Program-made: the position numbers and the translations under genes
Shown: in pieces, positions 13,612 through 26,600 of the stretch
Numbering within the stretch: position 1 is the first letter of the stretch
Layout of the letters: each line of letters starts with the position of its first letter
The notes under the pieces: model-generated
Databases searched by the model: none
The model's input: only the letters and a program-made list of their open reading frames with translations
Told to the model about the DNA's origin: nothing
Assembly (NCBI GenBank): GCA_905182995.1
Contig: CAJJDP010000201.1
Location: 7,000 to 57,489 of the forward strand
Length of the DNA stretch: 50,490 bases
Reading direction: 5' to 3'
Source of the DNA: Paramecium octaurelia
Taxonomy: Eukaryota > Ciliophora > Oligohymenophorea > Peniculida > Parameciidae

Positions 13612-13992
13612 ATGAATTTGGATTTTTTTGCTAGTTCTAAATTTTCTATTATCAAGTGTATAAAACTTCCGATTTCCAAAGTGATAATTGATAACTTATA
13701 TTATGGAGATTATTTTTTCGTATCTTATTAAAAGTTATAATGCCTTCACGGGGATGAATATAAAAAAAAACTATTAGAAAAAAAATGCTTAAAGTCTTAT
13801 CCTAAATGCCTAACTGAAACTATCTTTCCCATCTATGAAGGGAGTTAGTCAGTTGAAGACCTTATTTGATAATGTAAGAAGGCCATTAAACCTTCAACAA
13901 ATTATCTAATTATGGCTGCTTAGGATGTTTATTATTCTATTTGTAATTAGTATAGACGATAATTAAATCAGAAAATAATAAATAACTAATGA
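13612..13992 (+). CDS. Possible small gene, unknown
   Basis: From ATG at 13612 a frame stays open to TGA at 13867 and then continues in the same frame to TGA at 13990-13992. The TGA at 13867 lies inside a possible 27-nt intron (13852-13878, GTTGAA...TGTAAG). Its removal keeps the frame and would give about 117 residues. The C-terminal half looks coding-like, with Cys-containing segments LQCLHGDEYKKKLLEKKCLK and SYPKCLTETIFPIYE, then NYLIMAAQDVYYSICNQYRR. The intron donor GTT is atypical here, and the AT-rich N-terminal part is less convincing. I do not recognise the protein. It may instead be a pseudogene with one stop mutation. Confidence 0.35.
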
Positions 13993-14595
13993 AACTAATT
14001 AATATCAATCTATATATCTAAAAATTAAAGGTTTCAAAAGAAGATTACAAGAAACAATTCTGTTATATTAATATTCTATACAATATTAATATACTCTAAC
14101 TATCAATTCTACCTTTTTTTTGCTGTATCTAAGAGTGTCATTACATAAAATTCTTTTAATAGATTAAACTTATCCAGTATAGAACAATTTATTTGATAAT
14201 TTAGAAAGTAGAATTTCGTTAGGTTGGAGGTATAATTTTTAAATCATTATTTTATTAATTGAGGCTAGAAGCTATTCTTAATTACTGTCAAATTGGAATT
14301 ACTTTTCAATGTTATATAATGTCATCTAATTCGTTGTAATTTGATAATTTTTAAATTGCATGCTTAGTGGGACCATAATTCCCATATCTAGATAATCTTC
14401 ATATCGAAATTATCTGAAGAACAATTGTTGTTGAATTTCTGGAATAGTTCTGTTTTTCTATCAACTCAATATACATTAAATTAAAGTTGATTTATGCTAC
14501 AACGATCTTTAAAAATAAGGCCTTCACCTTAAAAGAAATATTTATTATAATATAAATTCTTATTCCATATTAATATTAATTTCAGATCATAATAA
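13993..14595. other. AT-rich spacer before VPS13
   Basis: About 600 bp of AT-rich DNA without a recognisable gene. It must include the promoter and 5' leader of the VPS13 gene that starts at 14596, but no defined motif can be named. Confidence 0.5.
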
Positions 14596-17500
14596 ATGTT
14601 TGAAAAAATATTAGAAAAAGTATTGATTTAATATTTTGGGAAATTTATAAGTGGCTTGGATAAGAATAATTTAAAGTTAGGAGTTTGGAGTGGAAATATG
14701 ATTATAGAAAATGTGAATCTCAAACCTGATATTATTGAGATGTTGGAGTTACCAATAAAACTAGGGAGAAGTAGTGTTGGGAAATTAACGATAAAAATAC
14801 CTTGGAAGAAAATTACAAGCGCGCCTGTTGAAATCACAATTGAAAATGTTTTTGTAACATTGATTCCACTTTTGGATTGGGACTTTGATGATAATATAGT
14901 ATTGATAAAAAAAGTTGAAGGATTAACAAACTATTGTTAAAAATGTTTAAAAAGAGGAATCAAGAAAAAAAAAAGTGATGAAAAAGACAAAGGTTATTTA
15001 GATAAAATGGCCTTAAAAATAATGGATAATATTTAATTGAAAATTGTGAATATACATATCCGATATGAAGCAATTTATAACTGGGGTATCACTTTAGAGA
15101 TGCTAGATGTTTTCACAACAAATCAGATTTGGCAAAGAAGCTACATAGATAGGACAGAGTGTTAAAATGCTAGTATGAATAAGCTATTTTAATTGAAAAA
15201 CTTAGCCATTTATTGGAATATAAAAAGTGAAGATAATATTGTGGATTATAATAAATTTATGGAAGAAAGAATTTTAAAATAAAATTTAGAGGCAAAAGAG
15301 TACTGCAATTTTATCATCGTTATTAATGCTGAAATGAAAGTAGTTTAAAATGATGAAAATACTTAAGAAGCTTTAAAGAATATGTAATTATATTTAGATG
15401 AAATAAACCTTATAGTTTAATAAATGCAGTTTCAACAATTTGTGCATTTTTTTGAATAATGTACTAAATATTCTAAACTTTTATGGCTATAAAGAAAAAA
15501 ATAACTCAACAAAGTTTCTGAAACAAATTATTATTAATAAAGCTTTGTTATATTATTTCCAAAAGTTTAATAGCATGGTTTATCAAATTTAGATTAAACA
15601 GAGAAGGATAATTTTAATCAAATTATAAGGTGTGTGGAATATAATTTATTACTAGATTGGGTTTAGATTTCTGCTAGATAACTGATAAAGGAAGCCAAGA
15701 TTACTAAAGCAACAACTGATAAAATAAAAAAAGAGACTGCATGGTGGAAGTCTGATAAAAAATAAGCTTAAGATATTTATTTAGATGAAGATGAAATTGT
15801 GGCAATTAATAAATAAATTGATTAAATATTTTAAGAAGAAAGGAAGAAAGTTATGAATAGACCAGATGAATCAATAGATTATAAATTTTCCTTACAATTA
15901 AATAAAGGTAAGTTAAAAATTGAGAATAAAGGAGATGGATTGTAAATATTTTTTTCCGGAATGTAGTGTTCATCTGAAACTCGTGTGGATTAAAGTTATG
16001 ATGTCATTTTTAAATTGTAAAGTTTAAATTTGGATTTAATAATCAAAGATGATACATAACCATTTTGCTATAAACAAAATAATACGAGTAAGATAGAATA
16101 ATTTCTAAAAATTCACTTTAAAAAAAATCCAAAACACTTTGAAGAAGATGCATCAATAATGATTTAGGTAGAACCAATTGAATGTACATATAATAATGAA
16201 ATAATACGAAAATGGAATAATTTTTTTGATATTGAAGGGGTGTAAGAGAATGTTGTACAAATAGCTGCTTAAGAAAAGTTAAATAAAGTGAGCAATCAAA
16301 CAGCAATCAGATTTGATTAAGTAATGAACAGTTCATACAGGTTAGAACTATTCATTTTAATAGCTAGCCCCAGAATAATTTTAAATAATATTATATTTGA
16401 TTTGGGTAACCTAAGCATATAAAGTGAAAAAGATTCAAAGTATTATGATTATTACACCCTCTCAATAACAAATCTTAATTTAAAGTCTAATGAGCTACAC
16501 ATTCTGTAAAATTTATCCCTTTAATTTTCTCTAGAAAGAATGAAAGGAGCCTTGAATCACCCTGAAAAGCCAAGGCTTATCTTAAGTGGTATCATACCCC
16601 CAGTTTCAATTACTCTAACAGAAAAAATTCAGAAGGAAATATCAACTTTAGATAAATTAATTTATCCTGAAAAAAGTGAAGAGGAAAAATTAAAAAAACT
16701 AACAAAAGAGAAGGAATAAATCTTAAAAAATTCTAAATATAAGGGTGAACTAATCAAGAAAATAAATTATTTGTGGACCAAAAGATACACAGTTGTTTCA
16801 GGATCATTTTTATATTGTTATTAGAAGGAGCATGATCTAAAATGGGAAGATAGAATCTTATTAAAAGGAGCTACTTTAATTGAAAATTACGAATGCATGA
16901 TTTTATCTAACAATCAAACTTGGTATTTAAAAATAGATGAAAATTTGACAAAAGAGTTGACCAATATGCTAGATGAATTTAAGGATGATGAAGGTGTTTA
17001 AAATATTTTAGTGGACTAATCCTTAATGTAAATTTAATTAAAATTATCACTCTTTGATTTAAAACTAATAAAAGAAAATGAATGCCTTTACTCCCTAAAA
17101 TTAGAGGATGTATTTTATAAATCACACAAGCAAACAAATAGATTTGATAATACAATAATTTTAGGAGATCTAGAAATTATAGATTAGGTATATAAATTTG
17201 ATAATCCTGATCTTTAATTTTTAATAAGAAAAGATCCAGAATACAAGGATGCATTTCTTACCATTGAAAATAAAGTTGAGCACAATTTTTCATAAACAAA
17301 GCTAAATATAGGTTAATTTATTTTAAATTGGAAACCTGATACTTACTTATCGATTTAATAATTAAGTAAATTAGGCACAAAAGCTTTTGGAATTGATGCT
17401 ATTAATTTAGAAGATGAAGAAGCTTCTTTAGTTTTATAAGGAGAATCTAGTGATTAGATATTCTAGCATAAATTAGATTAATTACAAAGTTAATAATCTC

Positions 17501-20500
17501 AAAGAAGTTACAACAACAAATTTTCTGAAATTATAAGCAAGATAATTTCCAAAAAAGCAGTTGAAGAAAATATCAATTAAATTGGATAATTATTTACTAG
17601 TTTCTCTATTGAATCTGTATAAAACATAGAAGTAAAAATAGAGCAAGCAAAAATCAACTTAGTACATAGGTAATCGCATGTGCTTTTAGGGTATTTATAG
17701 GCATGTGATTTAACACATGAAGTAGAATTTACATAAAATTCCAAATTTATGAGTGGTAACTTAAGAGAACTAAGAGTTTTCGATGTTACTAATTACCCTT
17801 TTACATTAAAATAATATCACCCATTTGAAATGGTGAACCTTGGTGAAATAACATATCAATATGCTAATTATAATAAGGACTATTTTAAAGATTAAAATGA
17901 GATAACCACTACTTTTAATATTTGTTCAATTAATAAAGTTGTTTTAGAGTATCAGCATTAATAATTGAACAGATTTGTAAATTATTTTTTTATTTAAATT
18001 CTTTAACTTATTTTTAATCCTTCGTAATTGATTATAAATGATGGAAAAGAGAAGCCAAAACTTGTCTGTGGAACTATTGAATAATTATTTAATTGCTTTA
18101 TGAATCCATAATTTATGATATAAGAATATAGAATGAAAGATGTAATAATAAATTTACGAAAATAATATTAGGATGCTGATAAGTTAACTTTTATGATTAA
18201 TAATGTAATTTATTCTAATTCTCATATTCTTGAACCTGAAAGGTGTAATAATAAAGAAATAAATCTACCTATTTGGGTAGATTAAGGTAATTTAGTTATA
18301 AAAAATATAGAATTAACAATCAATAATTAAATTATATCAAAAAAAAATACTATACAACTTAATGTGAAAAAATTACTATTTGAGAATGAAGTCAAAGAGT
18401 TATTTGGCATTAACTTAAAAAACAATTATGAAATTAAAGGTTTTATGCCTGAATTAGAAATTGAACTAACAAAAAAAGAATTTTAGCTATTTATAACAAT
18501 TTTATCATTTAATTTCTTAACGAATGATATGCAAGATTAATATTTTATACATGATTATCATATTTACTCAAAATTTAATCCAATAGAAATTAGAGCCCTA
18601 ATTTATTTTGAGAACCTTAAACTTAAACTAGCAGATTCAGGGATTGAATTTTTATTTAAATAAACCTAATTTGAGACATTTCTAACTTAGAATTAAAAAA
18701 AAATTATTAATATGTACTGTCAGAAATTTATAACTAATTAATATAATGTGTTTCTAGTTGGAAGTTAAGATGCTGAAAATATTAAAGAATAATCGAGATA
18801 AGATTTTTATTAATCTTATGAAGCCTTAACCGAAACTATATTCAAAAAGGAAGAAAGATAAAAATTTACAGGTTGTGAATTAAAAATAGATTATATAATA
18901 TCAGAAGATTCGAAGGAATTAATAATTGATTTCGAAAATAATGTATGTTTTGCTTATAGTAGAGCATTGTTTGAAATTTTAAATTTTATTGATATAGATG
19001 AAAATAATTTTCCTTAAGATAACTAGAGTTTTAAAAAATCAGTCACAATGATAAATTGGAAAGGAATTATTACATATCCAAATGAAAGTTCTAATGATAA
19101 TTTAGTATCTAGGGGAGGGATTAATTATATTTTGGAAAAAAATAAGGATAATACTTCATAAAAGTTAACAATCTCAAATTTAGAAGTATTTTTATGTCCA
19201 GAAAATGAGTTGCTTGAGCACAATTTCAGTGATGTAGTTAAAAGACATGTAGTCTTACCCATGTATGCTTATGTAGGATTAAATGAAAAGGAAAGCTAAT
19301 AATAACTTGATATTTCAATCGAGAATCTAAATATTTAAGTCTCATATGAAGATCTTACACCTATTTTTGCAACATATTTATTTTAAAAAAAGTAAATTGA
19401 ATCATAAAAGCCAATAAAATAAAAATAATAATAAGGGGAGAAATTACTTTTAGTCAATGTTTAAATATATTAGGCAGATATAGTCTTAGTTTCTTTTATT
19501 GAAAGTCCTGTCCCTTTATTTTAATTTATTATTAAAGATTATCAGATGAATGTTACAAAAAGAGGAAAGTATATTATGAATTAACAAACTGTGTTTCAAG
19601 CGTAATTTTTTAATTTAGATATTGGTGCTTGGGAACCTTTCATCGAGCCTTTAGTGATATTGAGTGATCATTCAAAAGATTAAAAAGGCAACCCTTAAAA
19701 TTTCACTTCAATTGTTGTTAATGAATCAAGTGAATTACCAATGAATATCAATTTCACAAAAGAAAATATTAAATAATTGATAGAATTACATAGGAGATGG
19801 AGGTAATCCATTAAAAATGTTGAATAAAGCATTTAAAGGAAGCAGCGTTCTCCATCTAGAATTTCTAGAAATAGTTCAATTGCACAATCGGCTATAGAAA
19901 AAGTAGTTTTGATGTCTCCTTATATTGTTGATAATTAAACAGGGTATGAAATTGAACTAACAATAATTAATAAAACATAAAAGAAAATTGTAACTGTAGT
20001 CGTTGCTGCATATTAATAATTTGCATTAAAATACGCTGAAAACATGGAGAAAAGGGTACTTTCAATATTTATAAGATCTCCTTCAGCTATTTTCAAAGAA
20101 ATAAACAATTTAAACTTTTCGAGAAATAAGGATGAATCAAGACAAATTGAGTACAAGATAGGAATGCTTAATAAATAGACCTAAATTTTAATTAGAATTG
20201 AAACTTTAGATTAATAAAAAATTCTCACTATTAGTTCAGATATCTTATTCATAAATAATAGTTAATCAGATATAGAACTGAAGTTGATAAATAAAATAAC
20301 ATAACAATAATTCATTTTAATAGTTTTACAAAATGACAAAAAGTACATTCCTTTAGGATATGAATAATCTATGATTTTAGTAAGATATTCAAATGATGGA
20401 GTTTGGTCTTAAGGAATGGACTTATAGAAACTTATTCTGAAAAATGGGAATTTTAATCTTTTTATCAATTCTCCATGCTTAGTATTAAGAGTTATTCAGC

Positions 20501-23500
20501 CTGCTCTGAAAACTTAACCTTGTGTTCTCAAATTTGTTTGTCCATTTGCTATTAAAAACTTGCTACTATTACCTATAGACATATATTTTTGCATTGAAGA
20601 TTATTGTAGAATAGAGCCAAATCAAGCTTTAAAGATATCAAATTCATAATTAAGTAAAGGATTAAAATTTAAAATTAAATTGCCAGGATTTTAAAAATCC
20701 CAACAAATCGAGATAAACGATTAATTTAAAACACAAGATTTCATTATACGAGATTTTCTTGGTTTAGAGTTAAATTTGTAATTAATTCCTTTATAGGATG
20801 GAGAAGGATTAATTACAATAGGGGTGGATGGTGGTTTGACTATCTAAAATTCTTTAGGATTAAATATATATTTTTATACTCAAAACTAATAAAAGTAATT
20901 GATTTATTAACCTGGATAACCTATATTTTAAATCACTGATCAGGCTGATGATAAATTAAGAGAAGACGGGTGTTTATAAATTGTTAATTTGGTAGATAAT
21001 ATATTGATTACTTTTGAGTAATGCAATTAAGAATAAAACCCAGAAAAAATTTCCTAACCTATTGATACTAAAATAAATGGATAATTTATTGTTTAAATTC
21101 CAAAAGAACTAGGTTATATGGATATAATAATAGATGTTTAGACAATTATTGCACATAATATTAGTTAAAAAAAAATAATTAATCTCAACCCGCGAATTGT
21201 TATTGTCAATAAACTAAAAACAAATTTATCTATATTCTAGGATCGTTGTAATTAAGAAATTTTTATAATGCCAGATGCTAAATTACCGTATTTTTGGAGG
21301 AAGATTTAGGGATCAAAATATTTAAAGTTCAAACTTAAAGATCTAAGTAGTGGCTCTATATCAGCTGAAATGCAAGGAACCCTCAATTTACCTTTGAGAA
21401 ATTCTAAAGGTTAATTAATGGATTATTTAAGTATTAACTGTATGGAGGAGGATAAAATTAAATACATAATAGTACAAGAATCCACTCAAAAGCCTTTATA
21501 TAAAATGATCAATAAATTGAACTACGACATTTGCTTTTATTAGACTGATATCCAAGAATTGAATGAGTATATCAAAACAAATCTACCAATTGGTGGAAGT
21601 GTTGACTATTCTCTAGATAACCCTGGTTATTCTAGAATGATAACTTTAGAATTATATAAAAATGGATAATTTTCTGATTTTGTGAAAGTAGAATTAGTTA
21701 ATTCTGATTAAACACGTCAATATAAGATGGCTGATGACGAAATATTCTATTTAAATACATAATTTTCTTTAGACTAAAGATAAATGATTGTAATTATATC
21801 CAATAGTGAGTAATAAAGCAAATAATATAATTATGATAATATTCTGAATTAATTTAGCGTTCTCATACCAAAATTAAATATATCAATAATAAATTCACAT
21901 CCGAGGGATGAACTCCTTGCTATTTCCATTTAAAAAATAGAATTTATTTAACTAGCTGATATATTAGAAACCATTTAGATTAAAATTTAAGATTTATAAA
22001 TTGATAATAATCAGCATTTTAGATGTACATATCCTGTTTTAGTAACATAGTAAAATGAAAAACCTAACATCCCTTTCATGAATGTTTTATTAAAAAGGGC
22101 CCATTAAATAAATTTCATCAATTATTTTTAAACTATAAAATTGGCTATTCAGCCTATATCTGTTAGAATAACTGAAGGGACATTTTGTGATCTGGAAAGC
22201 TATCTAAAGTCTTTAGAATGGATTGAAGAATAAAAGATGAAATAATTGAGGATATGGTAAAAGGATAAAAGTTTAAAATAATAATTGTGCTTTTTCGATA
22301 ATTTATAATTTTTTCCACTTAAATTAAAACTATCATTTCAGAAAGTCGAAAAAAGAAATAACAAATAATACCTCAAATCAGCTGCTAGTTAAGCCATAAA
22401 TTGCGATGAAGTAAGCATTACAATTAAAGGTTATGCAGTGACTAATTGTTTTACAACTTGGGAGTAACTTTAAAATAAAATGATACAAAATTATAAGGAT
22501 GCTATTTTTTCAAATCTATATAAGTTAGCAGGTTCGATTGATTTGTTAGGAAATCCTATCGGATTGATTGAAAATGTATAAGAAGGGTTTTAAGATTTAT
22601 TTGAAATGCCATATGATGGATTCGTACAGGGTCCATTAGAAGGAGGTTTAGGTATAGTAAAAGGAGTTGGATCTTTAACAAAAGGGGTAGTTTCAGGGAC
22701 CTTCAATTCTGTTAGCAAAATAACTGGAAGTGTAGCTTCAGGCATATCATAATTATCGATGGATGATGATTATTTATATTAGAGATAATTACAAAATTCA
22801 AAAAAAGCTAAGACTGTTGTTCACGGTTTAGGGTAAGGAATGATCAGCCTTGTATCAGGAGTGGGTTATGGAATAGCTGGGCTTGTAACTCAACCTTATC
22901 AAGGAGCAGAAAAAGATGGAGTTGGAGGTTTTTTTAAGGGAGTTTCTAAAGGCTTAGCTGGCTTAGTCATTAAACCTGTTACTGGCGCACTTGATTTGGT
23001 GAGTAAAACTTCAGAAGGAGTTAAGAATACAGCCAATTTTTTCGACGAGAAACCAAATGAAATCAGAAAAAGACTCCCTAGAATATTTTATGGAGAAGAA
23101 TAAATATTAAGAAATTATATGTTACAAGACTCAGAAATAATGTATATTTTAGATAGTAAAATTTTTGATCAATAATTTTAGAGCTAATTCCTGGTTTAAT
23201 GTTAATTGACACTTTCGTGTTCATGATCACAAAGTACAAATTTGCCTATGTAGTCACAGCAAAATAATTTATATTACTGGAAATATTAAAAAAGCAAGTT
23301 CTGATTGCATTTAATAATGAAAATTTAAAGGCATTTGAATCTCAATAAAAAGAATACAAGATATATCTTTACAATTCTAAAATAACATATAAAGAGAGAG
23401 CAAAAGTAAAGGCTTTTATTGAATAAAAAAAAGAGTGTTTGATAATAAAGCAATCGGATGAATTAATACATTAATTTTTAAATTAGAAGTTTAATTAAAT

Positions 23501-23525
23501 ACTTTAACTCATGTATGATGTCTGA
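14596..23525 (+). CDS. VPS13: VPS13-family bridge-like lipid transfer protein
   Basis: VPS13 proteins form long grooves that move phospholipids between membranes at contact sites. This gene is one 8560-nt exon, a 26-nt intron (23156-23181) and a last exon to TGA at 23523-23525, giving 2967 residues, close to the usual ~3100. The N-terminus is a clear chorein domain (start MFEKILEKVL, then LKLGVWSGNMIIENVNLK). About residues 713-798 look like an inserted PH-type domain (LWTKRYTVVSGSFLYCY ... TWYLKID). The C-terminal part has the family's glycine-rich helical region from about residue 2648 (SIDLLGNPIGLIENV, then GPLEGGLGIVKGVGSLTKGV). The frame is uninterrupted across 8.5 kb in the ciliate code. 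It converges with APC1, with 78 bp between the stops. Confidence 0.95.
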
Positions 23526-23603
23526 TTTTGAGATTATTAATCAATAATGGATTATTTTTAATATATTTAAATATATTGTTTCAAATATTTTAATATATAA
23601 CTA

Positions 23604-26600
23604 TCATTAATTTAATAATATTGAATGAGCTAATTGCTTTAATTTTTATTATTGGGTGTCTTCAAAAGATTTGTATAAATAAAATTCTAACATCTAGAGG
23701 GGAATCTATTTAGCAACTTTAACTATTTATTTGATATCATGTAGATAAGGCAAGTTATATATTGATAAAAAGCTATAGACTTTCTGTGATACTTGACTAA
23801 AATACATATTTTTTAAATCTTAATTTATGTATTTATTTAGTTCTTGGTTAGTAACACTTATGGTAGGAGTCAATTAATTAATAACTTCCTAGGATAGGAC
23901 TAATTTATTTTGGTACAATTTATAAAATAATCCAAGAATTGGTATGTGGGCATATTTGTTAGTATTAAATAAAGAAGCCAAGATTTAAATAAAATTGCTT
24001 TAATCATACTACAACAACTTTAAAAAATATTATTTCTCTTTTAAATTTTTGATAAACTTATACTCATAAAGCCCATCTAGCTTAGAGTCAATTGTCTACA
24101 TATCGCCAATCAATAATAAAGTATCAATGTGATTAAGAGTATTATTTGGATTTAATAAATCTTAATTATTTTAGCTTAAGACTTTTGATTGTACATAAAT
24201 TGTTTATACTGCCTTATTTGTAAATGAAAAGTTTGATTGGCAGTAATTAGGATCGGAAAATATCTCATTTTTAATCTATAAATTTACGGTTTTATGAGTC
24301 TTCACATCAATAATTTTAAATATTTTAGGTCTAATTGATAGAACGTAACTCCATCTTAAGGCTTATAAATATTATTTATTATCCCCAGGGTTAGTTGGGT
24401 AATATGGGTACAAAGATAATAATAACATGCTTATTGCTTTTTTCGATTTTTTGAATGAATACCCTCCTTTTCCCATAAATACAAAACCAATAGCCATTTT
24501 TATTCCTTAATGGAAACCGAAATGCCAAATTTATGAATTTTCCATTTTTTATATTAATGATTTGGCTATTGCCAATACTTCTTAATCAAAACTTCCAGCC
24601 ATCAAAAGAGATAACCCTTATAAAGCATTAACAATATTAGTATAATAAGTGTATTAATCAACAGCGCACTTATTATCTGGATCATTGGCAAATTCATTTT
24701 AAGATATTCTTAATTTGATTAAAAACTCTATTTATTTAATCATAAGTTATTTGACTTATTAATCATGAGTTCCGGCATATTTTATACCCATGGCTAATAA
24801 CGCTCCAGATATCATACCTGTGTATATCATACTTACAGACATAAAATCGATCACTTCTACATTATACACTAAATAGAACTTTTAATGGATTTTTTTTAAA
24901 GGTTGCTCAAACAAAAATGAAATTAATTCTGGAATTTATGAATGTAAATCTGCTTAAGTTGTTGGTATACTATCCCACATGATAATGTTTCTAGTTAAAG
25001 ATTTTAATATGATATGATTTGGGTTGCAACTCTCTAAACTACTAAATGAATTAGGAATGTTCAATTAATCCACAATATTCTATTAGTTCATTTACATAAA
25101 CATTAAACTTAATGCCATAAGAGCAGCAGGGCAAGTAACATGTACATTAACCATGTTGCCTTCTCTTATTGAACTGCTTACACTTTCATTTTACATAAAA
25201 TTCGTAGATAAAGAAGATTAAGGAGGAGGGAGTACTTTTCCTCCTTGAACAAATCTTATTAATCGATCTACTATTTAAAGTTCTCTTCTCCACACACTTC
25301 CTTTTCCTAAATTAATTAATCCTAATGCTATTCCAGCTGCAAGAGAATATCCTTCTCTATCAATCACTTTATCATTATGAGGTTTTCTACCTATTAAGCC
25401 CAAAGCAACTTCAGTAAAATTTCTATTGCCACTAGCCATAAATAAGAATCCGAGTGAACATAATGCACTTGTAGAAACATTACTTGGTAGCTCTAAATCG
25501 TAAACACTAGGTATCAAACTCGGAATATGGACAGTTAAAGATTTTTAAGTAGGCTCATCACAAGTTCCAATTCTTGATGCTCCTATTCCTAATAATACTC
25601 CCACACTTGTTGCTTCATGGTTTTAAGTAAGCAATTAATATAAATCTATCTAGTTAAATGAATTTAGATATCCTAATAATCCTAATCCTAGCATAAATCC
25701 TCCATGAATATTAGAAGGATTTTATGGTTTCTAATAAAATATCCAAGTTCTTAGAGATTCTTGACTTAAGCCTTTAAGTTTTTTGGATAACTATAGCGAC
25801 AAGGTTACCCCTAAATGAAATTCTGGCCATTATGTCATTTATGTATAATCTTCTCTTGTTGAATCTATTGTTAATTTCAAGCTATTTTATTGAAGGATTC
25901 CAGATAAGTTTAATGATGGAAATTTTATTTAATCAGTAATAAAATGGTCACTTGTACCATATGTTAATGATCCTAACCCAACAAACATAGCTAATTTTCG
26001 ATTCAATAACTTTAATAACACTGAAGGAGCATCTTAATCCAATCTTTCTTCAGGAATATGCTCAGTCATTTTTGTTTTAATTCGAATATCTCTAGTAAAG
26101 TCGAATTGTCTCTTAACTTGTTACATCAAATGTTAATCATATTATATATCATTATCATCTTCATTCTGTAAACTTTTTATTTGTCCACTTAAAATTGAAT
26201 TAACATATTTTTTAAATTCACATTCCACAGGATTTTGAATATATAATTTGCAATTTAAATAAATATCCATTCTATCTATTAACAAATATGAATCTTTAGT
26301 AATTTATCCCATTAAGTCATTTGGAAAATTATTTCTTAATAACGTGATTATTTCTAAAATAACGATTTTAAATTATAAAGGAAGTTTGTTAATAATATCT
26401 CTATTCCAACGTTTTTCACTACACAAATATAACATCAAAGAAGGTCCTCTCAATTTTGTAAGCATTTCTAGCTTATTTTTCTTTTGTTAAATATATTTGA
26501 TTTGCAATTTTTGATTTAAGACTTTTTAGAAAAATAGTTATGTCTTTTGTACCTAATATAAAACTTAAAAGTCTTAAACTTCACACTATAATATTGAAGA

